Shown here piece after piece: positions 18,891 to 27,862 of a stretch of DNA of 64,000 bases (its first letter is position 1; each line of letters opens with the position of its first letter). The translations under genes were made by a program, and so were the position numbers. Under the pieces are notes generated by a model. That model ran no database searches, was not told the DNA's origin, and worked only from the letters and a program-made list of their open reading frames with translations. The stretch is from Effrenium voratum. Its lineage: Eukaryota > Sar > Dinophyceae > Suessiales > Symbiodiniaceae. Location of the stretch: contig CAUJNA010000511.1 of NCBI GenBank assembly GCA_963377175.1, positions 62,001 through 126,000 on the forward strand. Reading direction: 5' to 3'.

Positions 18891-19409
18891 ATGGAATCAA
18901 TAATTATATCAATAAAAAAATGCTATGATTGTTGTCACTTCAAAAAAGAAAATATGGAATTGTATAAATTGAGTTTACCTAATGAAATAGTGAATAATAT
19001 TATTAATTATTCAATGGATGGTGAAGAAGACATATGTAAAAATTGTAAAACATGGAGAGATAATCAATTTTTAATCAAATGTCTGTTGGGAATTAAAAGA
19101 ATACATAATAGAAATGTAGAAGATGATATTTTAATATTTCTAACTGTAAATAAAATACCACCTTACGATTGTGTTAAACAGTTTCTTAAAATCAGTAAGA
19201 AAATTTTTGACACGATTTACGATATATTATGGATGTTGGGTTATAGTCAAGAGAAAGGAGAAGATGTTAAAGAAAATATCAAATTATTTATTGAAAGTAA
19301 AAAGTTTAATGTTCAGAATACAGTGAGAGATGTTAATATTATTTTTAAAATGATGTATGAAAGAAGTAAGACAAACCAATTAGATTATTATCCTGAACTG
19401 AAATTATAA
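18891..19409 (+). CDS. F-box-like protein B (PLV-A)
   Basis: About 172 residues from the ATG at 18891. It has an early Cys pair (CYDCCHF), then LSLPNEIVNNIINYSMDGE, an F-box-like LP-x-E-I start, then CKNC. The remainder is helical and charged. Paralogue of the 18188 protein by position, promoter and N-terminal motif; function not shown. Confidence 0.45.
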   Translation: MESIIISIKKCYDCCHFKKENMELYKLSLPNEIVNNIINYSMDGEEDICKNCKTWRDNQFLIKCLLGIKRIHNRNVEDDILIFLTVNKIPPYDCVKQFLKISKKIFDTIYDILWMLGYSQEKGEDVKENIKLFIESKKFNVQNTVRDVNIIFKMMYERSKTNQLDYYPELKL

Positions 19410-19524
19410 TCATAATATAATAATAACATGTAAAATCTTATATGTTATAATTATACTGAACTTTTAACCTATAACACCCCTTAAACTTATCTAAATAAAT
19501 AACCCCTTAAACATATAGAGACCA

Positions 19525-20025
19525 ATGACAGACAAAAAGCAATGTTCCAAATGTAAAGTCTTTCAATTGTTAGAAAAGTTCAACGAAGGAAGAAAACAAT
19601 GTAATGTATGCTTGGAGAGCAAACGGCGGTATAGAGAAGCACACAAAGAAGAAATACAGCAAAAGTCAAAGGAGTATTACGAAAACAACAAAGAGCAGAT
19701 TGTAGAGAAGAAAAAGACATATAGAGAGAATAACAAAGACACTATACTGGAAAAGAACAAGATTTATCGTGAAAAGCATAAAGACGAAATAAAGCAAAAA
19801 TCAAAAGAATATAGAGAAAAGAACAAAGAAGACATAAATGAAAAACAGAAAGACTATAACCAATTGAAAGTAGAATGTCCTTTATGTAAATGTATGGTAG
19901 GAAAATACAAAATGAAAAAACACCAACAAACAAGTAAGCACCAACTAAGAGTGAAAGGTCAAGAAAACAATAACGATACTGTGAGAGATTACATGGAAAC
20001 AACAAGTGACTTTGAACAAGAATAG
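19525..20025 (+). CDS. zinc-finger protein with KEY/YRE repeats (PLV-A)
   Basis: 166 residues. The N-terminus has CSKCKVFQLLEKFNEG...CNVC, a treble-clef-like CxxC...CxxC. It is followed by at least five repeats of a ~13-residue unit containing Y-(R/Y)-E-x-(N/H)-K(E/D). The C-terminus ends with a classical C2H2 finger (CPLCKCMVGKYKMKKHQQTSKH is the region 108-130; read as C-x2-C-x12-H-x5-H). Such proteins occur in algal viruses and PLVs (family knowledge) and probably bind DNA. It is the last recognisable PLV-A gene. Confidence 0.6.
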   Translation: MTDKKQCSKCKVFQLLEKFNEGRKQCNVCLESKRRYREAHKEEIQQKSKEYYENNKEQIVEKKKTYRENNKDTILEKNKIYREKHKDEIKQKSKEYREKNKEDINEKQKDYNQLKVECPLCKCMVGKYKMKKHQQTSKHQLRVKGQENNNDTVRDYMETTSDFEQE

Positions 20026-20290
20026 GAATAAACAAATGAACCACCAACACCCCAGAACATAATAACTACTAAAAGGGCTACCTCTTTCAAATGAAAAAAA
20101 TGTCGGCCCCCAGAAAATCCACCCCTAACACCCTACAACAAAATATAGGAAGAAATCAAACAAGGGTGTTAAAACGTTGGATAACAACATTTGACCCAAT
20201 AACCCCAACACTCCTCCCTCTTCCCCCCAGGCCCCCTCTTTTCTCCATTTTTTCCCCCGCCCCCCAAAAAAAAAAGTAGACAACACACAC
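20026..20290. other. PLV-A right margin and junction to GC-rich PLV-G
   Basis: No gene. The base composition flips from AT-rich to GC-rich here through a C-rich stretch (20190-20275: CCCC runs, then a poly-A of 11). This is probably the end of PLV-A, but I could not pair it with a terminal inverted repeat because the left end is outside the window. Confidence 0.4.
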
Positions 20291-20860
20291 AACTCCAAAG
20301 CTGACTCTCCTTCCTGGCAGAGCACTTGAACTTGGAGCCGTCGTCGGAGCACACGTTGGCCGGCACTGCCAGGGCTTGGAACACCTTCTTCATGCCCGCC
20401 GCGGCGGCGGTTGCAAGACGGTACCCGCACGCCTTGAAGCAATTGCCATCGGTCACGAAACCTGCTAAAATACACAAAGGAGGAGAGGTGAAACAGATGG
20501 TGAGACGTCACTTGAAAAAGCCGGCGAAATAGGACAGGCCACAGGAGCCAAAACAGACGAACAGAGCCAAACCAAAAACAGCCAAAAAGGACAGCGAACA
20601 AACAAACCGAGAGCAAAAAGTGATTTTGCCATTACGCGGAAGTGCATGTTGAAATAAATTACGGGCGGAAAGGAAGGCACCAAATGCACTGGCTACGCGC
20701 GAAGAGAACCATGAGGCTGAGCGGGGCACAGACCATACGGTTCACTCGCGGAGCGCTACACTCTGCCGCGGCCACTTTTTTGGTCAGCGCATCGATGGCC
20801 ACCAGCATGAAGAGGTAGGGCTTGTCCCCGAAGGCCTTCATGTCGGCCAGGTCCACCTGC
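20290..20860 (-). pseudogene. integrase fragment 1 (PLV-G), with a possible intron
   Basis: The minus strand encodes VDLADMKAFGDKPYLFMLVA followed by IDALTKKVAAAE (first catalytic Asp region) around 20755-20860. After about 280 nt it encodes VTDGNCFKACGYRLATAAAA, then GMKKVFQALAVPANV-CSDDGSKFK (second Asp) around 20300-20455. Both match the PLV-A integrase core. The interval 20462-20738 looks like an intron: GTATGG at its start, and a pyrimidine tract with TTTTAGCAG at its end. Splicing it keeps the frame. The catalytic Glu region is missing and the upstream side is fused to another gene fragment, so it is not functional. Confidence 0.6.
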
Positions 20861-20933
20861 AGCGGATCTCCTTATAGAGGTGATCGATGAGACGCCGGTG
20901 GTACAGACGCTCGGCCTTAAGCAGCGCGGTCAT
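20860..20933 (-). pseudogene. coiled-coil protein start, truncated (PLV-G)
   Basis: From the ATG at 20933: MTALLKAERLYHRRLIDHLY, which parallels the LLEAERSHQRHLIAQL segment of the 21779 gene. It is fused directly to the integrase fragment. The 17 nt before the ATG are identical to those before the 21779 copy. The stretch 20952-21359 upstream holds only degenerate, unassignable frames. Confidence 0.4.
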
Positions 20934-21359
20934 CTTGAGCAGCTGCGGCGGATTGAGTGAGAAAGCGAGAAAGCGAGAAAACGAGACCAATTCTGCTTCT
21001 GTTGCAGCGTCGAATGCTTCCGAGTTGTCGTACTTAACTCGCTGGTCCACATCACCATGATGAAGCTCTTCTCCACCAACAACACAGCTCACATTTCCTG
21101 CAAACAGTGGCGGCTGAGCTAGCCTTGCACGTTTCGGAGACTCTCCTCGGAGTTGCTTGCTCGGCCTCTCATCTTCAACTTCACCTCCAACTCGCTCATT
21201 CTTTGTCCCCTGCGAACATTTTGACACTCAACGCCTTGCGGTCATCGGCTTGGAGTCAACTGCTATGCACATGACATGTGTGGCACAACTCAGCTGGGGT
21301 CTCTACGGCACATGTAAAGCTACGCACCGCGCCTTGAAATGCAGCTCGGGATCTTTTTT

Positions 21360-21779
21360 TTAGCGCGTCAAGCTCATCAGCGCGCTCGCTCGAGGATCTC
21401 GCCGAGGCGCTCCACCCGCTGGCGGAGAATTCTGTTGCTGTGCTCCAGCTCCCCAACGCGCCGCTCCGCCTGCACCGCTCGCTTGCGGGTTTGCTTGAGG
21501 AACTCGTTGCGGCGGTCCAGCATCCGGCGGAGATTTTGTTGTCGCGCTCCCGCTCCTCACAGCGCAGAGTTTCATCAGGAGCTCCTCATCGAGTTGCGCG
21601 ATGAGATGTCGCTGGTGCGAGCGCTCGGCCTCAAGCAGCGCATCCTCGCGAGGCCGCCTGTAGGGAGGCCGCTGGGCCATCAGAGCAGCCGCAAGGCAGG
21701 GAGCGTCCTCGTCCGCCCACGCGGTAGGCTTCTCCAGAAGCCATGCCTGCACGCGTCGGAAGGCCGCTGAGGAAGTCAT
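21360..21779 (-). pseudogene. coiled-coil protein, frameshifted (PLV-G)
   Basis: From the ATG at 21779: MTSSAAFRRVQAWLLEKPTA, then a charged helical region. Near 21560 the coding frame shifts and continues as NLRRMLDRRNEFLKQTRKRA, then VQAERRVGELEHSNRILRQR, a clear leucine/hydrophobic heptad coiled coil. Partial relatives lie at 20860-20933 and 43662-43990. Family unknown; a structural or scaffolding protein is plausible. Confidence 0.45.
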
Positions 21780-21972
21780 CTTGAGCAGCTGCGGCGGATT
21801 GAATAAGCATTATCGAGAAAGCGAGAAAGCGAAAAAAACGAGAGCTCGAGATCTTTTTTTTCGGAGTCTACGCCCAGCATCGGCTCAGCCGCAGCAGCAG
21901 TGTACTCCCCCCAGCGCCATCGCCACGCACAGGATAAAAAACTTCGGGGATTGAAAAATCGTGCAAAACGAG

Positions 21973-22016
21973 CTATTACTCCGGTCCGTATATCTATATA
22001 CGGACCGGAGTAATAG
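21973..22016. repeat. hairpin 1 of a triple hairpin array
   Basis: A perfect 21-bp inverted repeat with a 2-nt centre (left arm 21973-21993, right arm 21996-22016), preceded by GCAAAACGAGCTATT. It is non-coding. Confidence 0.7.
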
Positions 22017-22049
22017 CAATTTTCAGCGCAAAACCGCGCGAAGCAGGCT

Positions 22050-22088
22050 ATTCTCCCCGGCCATACCTGCGCGTATGGCCTGGGAGAA
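22050..22088. repeat. hairpin 2 of a triple hairpin array
   Basis: GGCCATAC/GTATGGCC with a 6-nt loop (CTGCGC), extended by TTCTCCC/GGGAGAA after a single mismatch, and preceded by GCTATT at 22047. Confidence 0.65.
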
Positions 22089-22130
22089 AAGGAATCGGAA
22101 AACAAAAACCGTGTAAAAAGCTATTCTCCC

Positions 22131-22154
22131 CGATCATACGCGCACGTATGATCG
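22131..22154. repeat. hairpin 3 of a triple hairpin array
   Basis: CGATCATAC/GTATGATCG with a 6-nt loop (GCGCAC), preceded by GCTATTCTCCC starting at 22120. The GCTATT starts of the three hairpins are 75 and 73 nt apart. Confidence 0.65.
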
Positions 22155-22494
22155 TGGCTCCCATCGGCGCGGCGAGGCAGGAGGACAGCCTCCTGGAGTC
22201 GCAGATGCAGCTGGGCAGCCTGCAGTACCCACACAACCCCCTTCCTCTTGGTCCTTGCGGGTACTTACAACGACACGGTGCGCAACATCGACATCGGCCG
22301 CGTGGGCTACCTGCGCCACAGCTTCATTGCCGGTTTCCCACCAAGCGCGTGCCCAAGATGCCGCTGACCCGCTTGGGCGACCTTGCCCGGTTCACCTTCA
22401 AGGGCTGGACGGCACGATGACGGACCTGTTCATCCACCGGTGGCCTACCAGCTGGTGACGCTCTCCGGCACGGGCGTCTCTGTGCTGGACTAAC
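22155..22494 (+). pseudogene. major capsid protein, C-terminal fragment (PLV-G copy 3)
   Basis: It encodes ARQEDSLLESQMQLGSLQY, then (after a frame change) AGTY-DTVRNIDIGRVGYLR and the terminal VAYQLVTLSGTGVSVLD with its stop at 22492-22494. It is nearly identical to the end of the capsid copy at 49436. It is frameshifted more than once and truncated at the 5' side by the hairpin array. Confidence 0.65.
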
Positions 22495-22506
22495 AAAAAA
22501 AAGCCC

Positions 22507-22544
22507 GCTGCCCTTCAACTTCGTTTTTGAAGTTGAGTGGCAGC
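22507..22544 (+). terminator. hairpin after the capsid stop codon
   Basis: GCTGCC...GGCAGC outer stem and TCAACTTC/GAAGTTGA inner stem around GTTTTT, 13 nt past the capsid stop and followed by A9. A 3'-end or processing structure is likely. Confidence 0.5.
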
Positions 22545-22559
22545 GCCAAAAAAAAACAT

Positions 22560-23060
22560 GCAAAAACACGGAAAAATTGGCTTTGTTCAGAGGAAGCCAG
22601 AACGGGCTCGTCTGCTTTCTGTACGGAGTTCCGTACTTGCAGTAGGTCACGTACCCAGGGCAGGGCGATAAACGGGCGGGTCTTCAGCAGCCCGGTGGCC
22701 GGGTTCTCGATGACCCACATAAGGGGGTCAAAGTGCGCATAATCTCAAGAGCTAAGCACCAGCGCATCCCCTCCAGAAGCCGCCGCGGGCGCGTCGTCAG
22801 CGCATGGCTGTATTCCGTGCAGACCGGACTGGCCCAAACCATGTCGAAGTGCCCCGGCGGGAACGTGTGTGTCCCAGCTCCGGATGTTGCACAGGATTGC
22901 GGGCTCAAATTTCGACACGATGTCCAGGGAGACAACTTCCCAGCCTGCGCCTCAAGGCCCTGCCCACCGACTTGGTGCCGCAGAAAAGCTCCAGGAGTCT
23001 CGGCATTTTTAAAGAGCAAAGATCACCGCCACTGGTTCATCGGACCGGATTTTTTCTCCG
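22560..23060 (-). pseudogene. C5-cytosine methyltransferase-like protein, frameshifted (PLV-G)
   Basis: On the minus strand: a GSVGRALRR-type SAM motif in a shifted frame near 22990, then FDMVWASPVCTEYSHALTTR (motif IV, here Ser-Pro-x-Cys) near 22830. After a frame change MWVIENPATGLLKTRPFI (motif VI, ENP) is near 22700. This spacing is that of phage/virus-type cytosine methyltransferases. At least two frameshifts make it inactive. It lies between a capsid fragment and the conserved unknown gene. Confidence 0.55.
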
Positions 23061-23087
23061 CGAGATAAAAAGCCAAACTTCGCAACC

Positions 23088-23500
23088 ATGAAGCTTGCGC
23101 TCGGGCTGGACGTTCAGACCAATGCCAAGGGGGGAAAGTTCATGTCCATAGAGGACTCCCATCAGGGCGCGCTGGTGTGCAAGGTAGACGTGGAGCTGTG
23201 GACGGAGAAGGTGGAGCAGGTCATTGACAACACGATCGTCTTCCAGAAGCCTTCCGGGGCCGCCCGCACCGAGCTTAAGAGCCAGCTGCAGCGCGCCGTC
23301 AAGGTGAGCGCCAAGGGCAAGCACGTCAAGTGCAAGATTGACCTGGAGCGCTGCCTCTTCTGGGACCCGGCCGGCAACCGCGTGCCGCGCCCCGCAGAGT
23401 TCTCGCGAGCCCGGCACGTGTGGCTGATGGCAGGCAGTGGGGGTGCTCTTTGAGGTGGCCACCTCATACTGGAGTTTCTGGAGGCGTGCTGCCCGTTCGG
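23088..23500 (+). pseudogene. conserved PLV-G protein of unknown function, copy 2
   Basis: From ATG 23088: MKLALGLDVQTNAKGGKF. It is colinear with the longer copy at 48783-49328 but lacks about 45 internal residues (after residue 25) and shifts frame near 23440 (VLFEVATSYW). Shared blocks include ARTEL-(K/E)-(S/A)-QLQ-(R/S)-AVKVS and (K)IDLERC-(L/V)-(F/Y)-WD. The strand-like pattern could be an OB-fold or similar, but I do not recognise a family. Confidence 0.5.
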
Positions 23501-24350
23501 CTAGGCCGCCTCCAGTAGCGGAGCTCGTGGCCCTTGAGGCGCCCACGTACAGGCAGCGTGAGTGGCATGACTCAGGTTCAGGTGGACGCGGTTGTGGAGG
23601 GTGAGCCCCTGGCAGCTGGCATAGGTCACTGCGTGGCTCGGGTGCCCACAGCAGCTCCTGTCCTGGTTCTTCAGCCGATGCCGTTGTCCAGCCTCACTCC
23701 GTCCGGCTCCACTTCGGACACGCCACGAGCCCTTGGGTATCTTTCCGCCGGCCCCGATAAGGCGCAGCCCGGCCACCCCTCATGCTCTGCGGGCTGTTGG
23801 GTTTGGCTACACCCAGTTTGGGTTGGTATAAATTTATCACAATTGTAACCCAAATCTATGTGGACGACTTGTGTCTCCGCTCTAGAAGCTTTGAGGCCTC
23901 CGGCGCCGGCCCGGTTTGCCGCTGCGTTGACGGCCATGCGCTTGCTGTGGCTGATGACCTTCACAAACTTGCATCTTCATTTTTGCCTTTGAGTGTAAGG
24001 TCTTCTCTCTGAAAATCTTTGCTCTGTGAAATTTTGCGCAGCTTTCCAACACAGCGCCGCGCTCGTTGTCAACCTACACAGGGACCCAGCGTGGATGAAG
24101 TGTTGATTCTAACCTTGCTGCAGCGTGGTGTCCGGCCACCCGGGTAGAGCTCGTTCAGCCTTGCCTTGGCCTGCTCCAGCGTGGGGCACGCCTCCTTGCC
24201 GACCCACAGCCACTTCAAAGTTGAAGATGCGGGGTCGGAGCGCATCTTTGCGTTGAGCCCCACGCAGGCAGAGCGCCATGTCCAGCTGCGTAATCTTCTC
24301 CACCACCAACCAGTCCAGCTTTTGCGCGCTGCGCCCCAGTCGGCCGTCTG
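23501..24350 (-). pseudogene. SF1 helicase fragment, copy 2 (PLV-G)
   Basis: Degraded minus-strand frames carry VVEKITQLDMAL (Walker B), MRSDP, VISHSKRMAVNAAANRA, EVEPDGVRLDNG, GLRLIGAGGKIPKG and HAVTYASCQGLTL (motif V), in the same order as the helicase at 46700-48646. Several frameshifts and a 100-200 nt insertion around 23770-23880 break it. Confidence 0.6.
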
Positions 24351-24351
24351 A

Positions 24352-25219
24352 GTAGTAAGGAAAGGCTGCCTACACTACCCTAATTATTTGGGATTTGGCC
24401 AAAAAACGCTCCAAAACTACATAATTTCCAACCAGCTGAACTTGTCACCAGCGATGTCACCGCTTCGTCACCACTCCGTTTTTGGTGCAAAAAGCGCTGA
24501 AAACGGCCAACTCCGAAAAGTGTGTTTTTTCGTGTCAGGCGTCAAATGTGCTGCCCGGGCCTCCAAATTCGCTCGTTTTCCTCCGAAAACCGGCTCCAGG
24601 CGTTCGCCGTGCTCCGAATTCCGTTTTCTGCCCCGAAAAGCCTGCGAATTCCAGCCCGCTGAGCTTGTCACCGTTTGTCACCGCTTCGTCACCGCTCGCT
24701 TTTTGGGTGCAAAAGTGCGCAAAACCGGACCTAGTTCCCGAGCTCCTTCTCCGCAGGGTTTTTCGCGGCCCGACAGCCCGCCGAGGACCTGGCTCGGAGC
24801 CCGACAGCCTGCCGAGGTTCTCCCACGTAACACGTCAGCCTGCTGAATTAGTCACCGCCGATGTCACCGGTGTCTAACACGTCAGCCTGCCGAGGTGCCA
24901 GTTGCTCCGGAGACCAACGCCTATGCCATCTCACCATCGGCTTTTGTTACCGTCCCAAAACGGCACTTTTTCGCCCAAAAACGCTCTCACCACGATGTCA
25001 CCGCTTCGTCACCGCTCTCTTAGTGCGCAAAAGAAGCGGCCTGTCTGCAGCGGAACTTTACGTGGAACTCCACGCGGGCATGTACCAAAATCTGGGTCAT
25101 GCCTGTCGCCAGTTCCGCAAGGCAGGCTCCGGTCTAAGAGCCTCTCCACCGAAGTCGGAAATCCGACCAGTCGGATTGGCTGGTGCGCCTGGTCATCCTG
25201 TGTTGGCACAGGATTGAGT
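24352..25219. repeat. long intergenic repeat, copy 1 (PLV-G)
   Basis: Begins TGAGTAGTAAGGAAAGGCTG, shared with 45276, and stays recognisably similar to 45276-46104 to the edge of the methyltransferase gene. Inside are many short TCACCG/GATGTCACCGCTTCGTCACC units and several TAACACGTCAGCCTGC units. No convincing gene. It could be a promoter/origin region of PLV-G. Confidence 0.6.
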
Positions 25220-26026
25220 TTAAATCTGGTGTGGGCGCAGGATTGCTCCACCCATTCCTGCGCTCACAGCAGGATTGCCCCGGTGCACTACCAGCAGCTC
25301 GGGCTTGGAGCTGTTCTTGCCCGAGCACAGCCTCGTGATGGAGCCGGCCCTGCTGTAGAGCTCCCAGGCCTCAGGCACGTCGGTGATGCTCACGAGGAAG
25401 GGCAGGCCGCTTGCGAAGAGCGCGTCTCGGAGCTCCGAGTGGAAGGCCAGGTCATGCCCCCGCCTCCTCGTGCCATAGTAGTTCATGCTGCGGCCTGGGA
25501 AGATGTAGGGAGGATCGGCATATATGGCCTGTCGGGGTGCCTGGCGGGGCAGAGCGCGTAGATAGGCCAGAGCGTCCTGGCATCGCACGGTCACATTGCG
25601 CGGTGGCCGCTGCATACGCCGCACGCTGCTCAGCCCCAGCGGCCGCTGCTGTGTGAAGGAGCCCCACTTTCCCGAGAAGCTGTTGCGCAGCAGGACGTAC
25701 GAGCAGGCGGCCCGGCGCCCGGCGCGGCCTCTCTGAGTGCCCGGCAGGAGGCGACTGAAGTAGAAGCGCCTGACTATCTTGCGCCCCGCCAGGCGCAGCA
25801 AGGAGCGCAGGAAGACCGGGTCTTGCCTTAAGTAGCAGCGGTGCAGGTTTGCGTCGGGCTCAAAGGCGTCGACACCACGCACCTCCAGGGCCGGACGCCG
25901 GGTTGCGAGGTAGTACTCCAGCTTTCCAGAGCCGAAGAAGGGAGAGTGAAGCACCGCGACGTCCCCCAGCAGCCGGTCCACGTGTGGAGCCAGCCACGAT
26001 TTGCTTCCCATGTACTTCAGCCGCAT
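25220..26026 (-). CDS. DNA N6-adenine methyltransferase, D12/Dam class (PLV-G)
   Basis: From the ATG at 26026: MRLKYMGSKSWLAPHVDRLL, with FFGSG (SAM-binding motif I, F-x-G-x-G) at about residue 30 and YADPPYI (catalytic DPPY motif IV) at about residue 170. This is the order and spacing of D12-class adenine methyltransferases. The frame is open upstream to 26179 but the colinear family start is the internal Met. The C-terminal 60 residues are repeated at 46105-46285. It may methylate the viral genome. The last dozen residues before the stop look like read-through into intergenic repeat. Confidence 0.75.
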   Translation of the reverse strand: MRLKYMGSKSWLAPHVDRLLGDVAVLHSPFFGSGKLEYYLATRRPALEVRGVDAFEPDANLHRCYLRQDPVFLRSLLRLAGRKIVRRFYFSRLLPGTQRGRAGRRAACSYVLLRNSFSGKWGSFTQQRPLGLSSVRRMQRPPRNVTVRCQDALAYLRALPRQAPRQAIYADPPYIFPGRSMNYYGTRRRGHDLAFHSELRDALFASGLPFLVSITDVPEAWELYSRAGSITRLCSGKNSSKPELLVVHRGNPAVSAGMGGAILRPHQI

Positions 26027-26199
26027 GCCAGCCTTTGGATTTATCCCGGTCTCACTGCCCGGCTTCCCAGCGTCGATTTTGGGAAGTAAGGCAAAGGACG
26101 TATGGGGAAGATCAAGCTGTTTCCTACGGCCGAGTATAGTAGTAAGCAGCCCTCGGACCCCGTGGGGTACCATGCACAAAACCGTGGCGCACGACTCCG

Positions 26200-26871
26200 G
26201 AGCAATACCGCGGAGTCTTCGAGAAAATCTATATCTTCAGTCCGTCCATCAATATCGACGACAGCTGGGTCCCTGTCAAGAAGTACATCGAGGAGGACCT
26301 GGGGGTTAATACCAAGCGGGAACAGGCCTACTACGACGAGTGGGACGAGGCAGCGCTGCGGGGGATCATCCAGAGGCAGCGCAAGATCACCGAGACATCC
26401 AAGAAGTTGGAGATGAAGAAACTCTACCAGGTGCTGATTATCCTGGACGACTGCGCAGATAGCCCGCAGCTGCACAAGGCCCACGGCGCCCTGGACACGC
26501 TCTTCATCAGAGGCAGACACATGCAAATAAGCACCTGGGTGAGCTCCCAGAAGCTGAGGCTCATCAGCGCAGCCGTGCGGGTGAACATGCAATTTCTCTG
26601 CTGCTGGAGGCTGCGCAACCAGCACGAGCTGGACGCCGTCATCGAAGAGCTGAGCGCCCTGTTGCCGAAGGACCTGCGCAGGATCTACGAGCAGGCGACT
26701 CGGGAGCCCTACAGCTTCCTCTTCGTCTACTACCTCAAGCCAAAGAATCAAATGTTCCACATGCGCTTCGAAGAGCGTTTTGCACTGGAAAGACAAGCCG
26801 ATGGGAGCGGCGCTCAGCTTCCTGGGCCAGAAGCTGTTCGCAAGCTCCACGCTGATCAACGCGAGGTGTGA
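26200..26871 (+). pseudogene. packaging ATPase lacking its Walker A end (PLV-G)
   Basis: Reading from about 26205, YRGVFEKIYIFSPSINIDDS aligns with the PLV-A ATPase. Then come the Walker B VLIILDDCAD, FIRGRHMQIS and the C-terminal MFHMRFEERFAL. The first 60 or so residues with Walker A are absent because the sequence joins unrelated DNA at about 26200. So this copy cannot hydrolyse ATP. A duplicate of its 3' end follows at 27261. Confidence 0.7.
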
Positions 26872-26950
26872 GAACATCTCCTGCTGCACCTCCGTCGCAG
26901 CAGTCCAGCCACCCATCGTTCGCCGAACAGGTGGCTTCCTAAAGAAAAGA

Positions 26951-27259
26951 ATGACGACGATCTACGTGGACAGCCGCAAGAGGGTAGCCGGCTCGGACAG
27001 CGACTTTGAGGTAGACCTGGGAGAGTCTCTGCACCTGCAGAGCAACGCCAGGCTGGCCGTCTATAAGATCAGAATCGCCGACTTCCTCTCGACAGACCGG
27101 GGCCGCTACTTGTACTGGGTAGACGCCGCGCTCGGCACGCTGAATTGGGCGCTCCTTCCGGAAGGCGCCTACACGGGCTCCCGGCTGGCCGCCTGGATCA
27201 GCTCCAACTTCGCTACTGCCACCTATAGCGAGACCACGAACAGCCTCAGCGTAGAATGA
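26951..27259 (+). pseudogene. penton-like protein, N-terminal half (PLV-G)
   Basis: ATG 26951 opens IYVDSRKRVAGSDSDFEVDL and continues to NSLSV at 27253, then breaks into duplicated ATPase sequence. The homologous second copy (42124-42857) shows what should follow. It starts about 80 nt after the ATPase gene in the same direction. Confidence 0.65.
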
Positions 27260-27260
27260 G

Positions 27261-27445
27261 ATGTTCTACTTGCGCTTCGAAGAGCGTTTCGCTCTGGAGA
27301 AAGAAGCCGATGGGGGCGCGCTCAGCTTCCTGGGGCAGAAGCTGTTCGCCAGTTCCACACTGATTAGTACGAGATGCGAGAACGTTTCCTGCTGCACCTC
27401 CGTTGCAGCCATCCAGTCGCCCATCGTCCGACGGACTGGTGGCTT
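27261..27445 (+). pseudogene. duplicated 3' end of the packaging ATPase (PLV-G)
   Basis: MFYLRFEERFALEKEADGG and the following untranslated stretch ending RRTGGFLRK repeat 26753-26943 with about 10-15 percent differences. It is joined on both sides to foreign pieces. Confidence 0.6.
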
Positions 27446-27447
27446 CC

Positions 27448-27737
27448 TTAGAAAAGGGAGCGGCCATTTTCTTGGTCAGCGCATCGATGGCCACCAGCAT
27501 GAAGGGGTATAGGACTTGCCCCCGAAGGCCCAGGTCCACCTGCAGCTGGTTCATGGGCTCCAGAGGCACGAAGCTGTTGGCCGGTCCACCCGGAGGCCGT
27601 CCGAAACGCCTTCACCTCCTCTCTGGAAATGCTGGGTCGCGCACCTGAGCCTGCTGCAGCGTCTGCAGCAGGCTGCCGAAACCGGTGCGGGGATCCTCGT
27701 AGACGGCCTTGATGGTTCGTCTGCGGGCGTCGGCCAT
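27448..27737 (-). pseudogene. integrase N-terminal fragment (PLV-G)
   Basis: From the ATG at 27737: MADARRRTIKAVYEDPRTGF, then GSLLQTLQQAQVRDPAFS-REEVKAF. This matches the PLV-A integrase start (IYYDLDEGFGSTQATHKKAK...DDVKSF). After a frameshift it continues VPLEPMNQLQVDLGLRGQVL up to IDALTKKMA (first catalytic Asp), where it breaks into the ATPase duplicate. The matching C-terminal half is at 42870. Confidence 0.65.
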
Positions 27738-27742
27738 GTTTC

Positions 27743-27862
27743 TTATGGGTTCTTGGGCCCCCGCTGGGCCTGCCAGGCTTCCACCTTGTCCAGCCGGGCC
27801 TGGAAGCCCTTGCACACCCCCCAGAGCACGCTGGTGAGGTGAGAGTAGTTGAGGGTGACCAT
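27743..27862 (-). CDS. small ORF, 39 aa (PLV-G)
   Basis: MVTLNYSHLTSVLWGVCKGF and a charged helix, stop at 27743-27745. It lies between the minor virion protein and the integrase in the same direction with gaps under 10 nt, as if co-transcribed. No family recognised. Confidence 0.35.
   Translation of the reverse strand: MVTLNYSHLTSVLWGVCKGFQARLDKVEAWQAQRGPKNP

Noticed and set aside
22148..22420. A separate 90-residue protein starting at 22148.
   Set aside because: Its start lies in the third hairpin and its sequence is the frameshifted capsid C-terminus.
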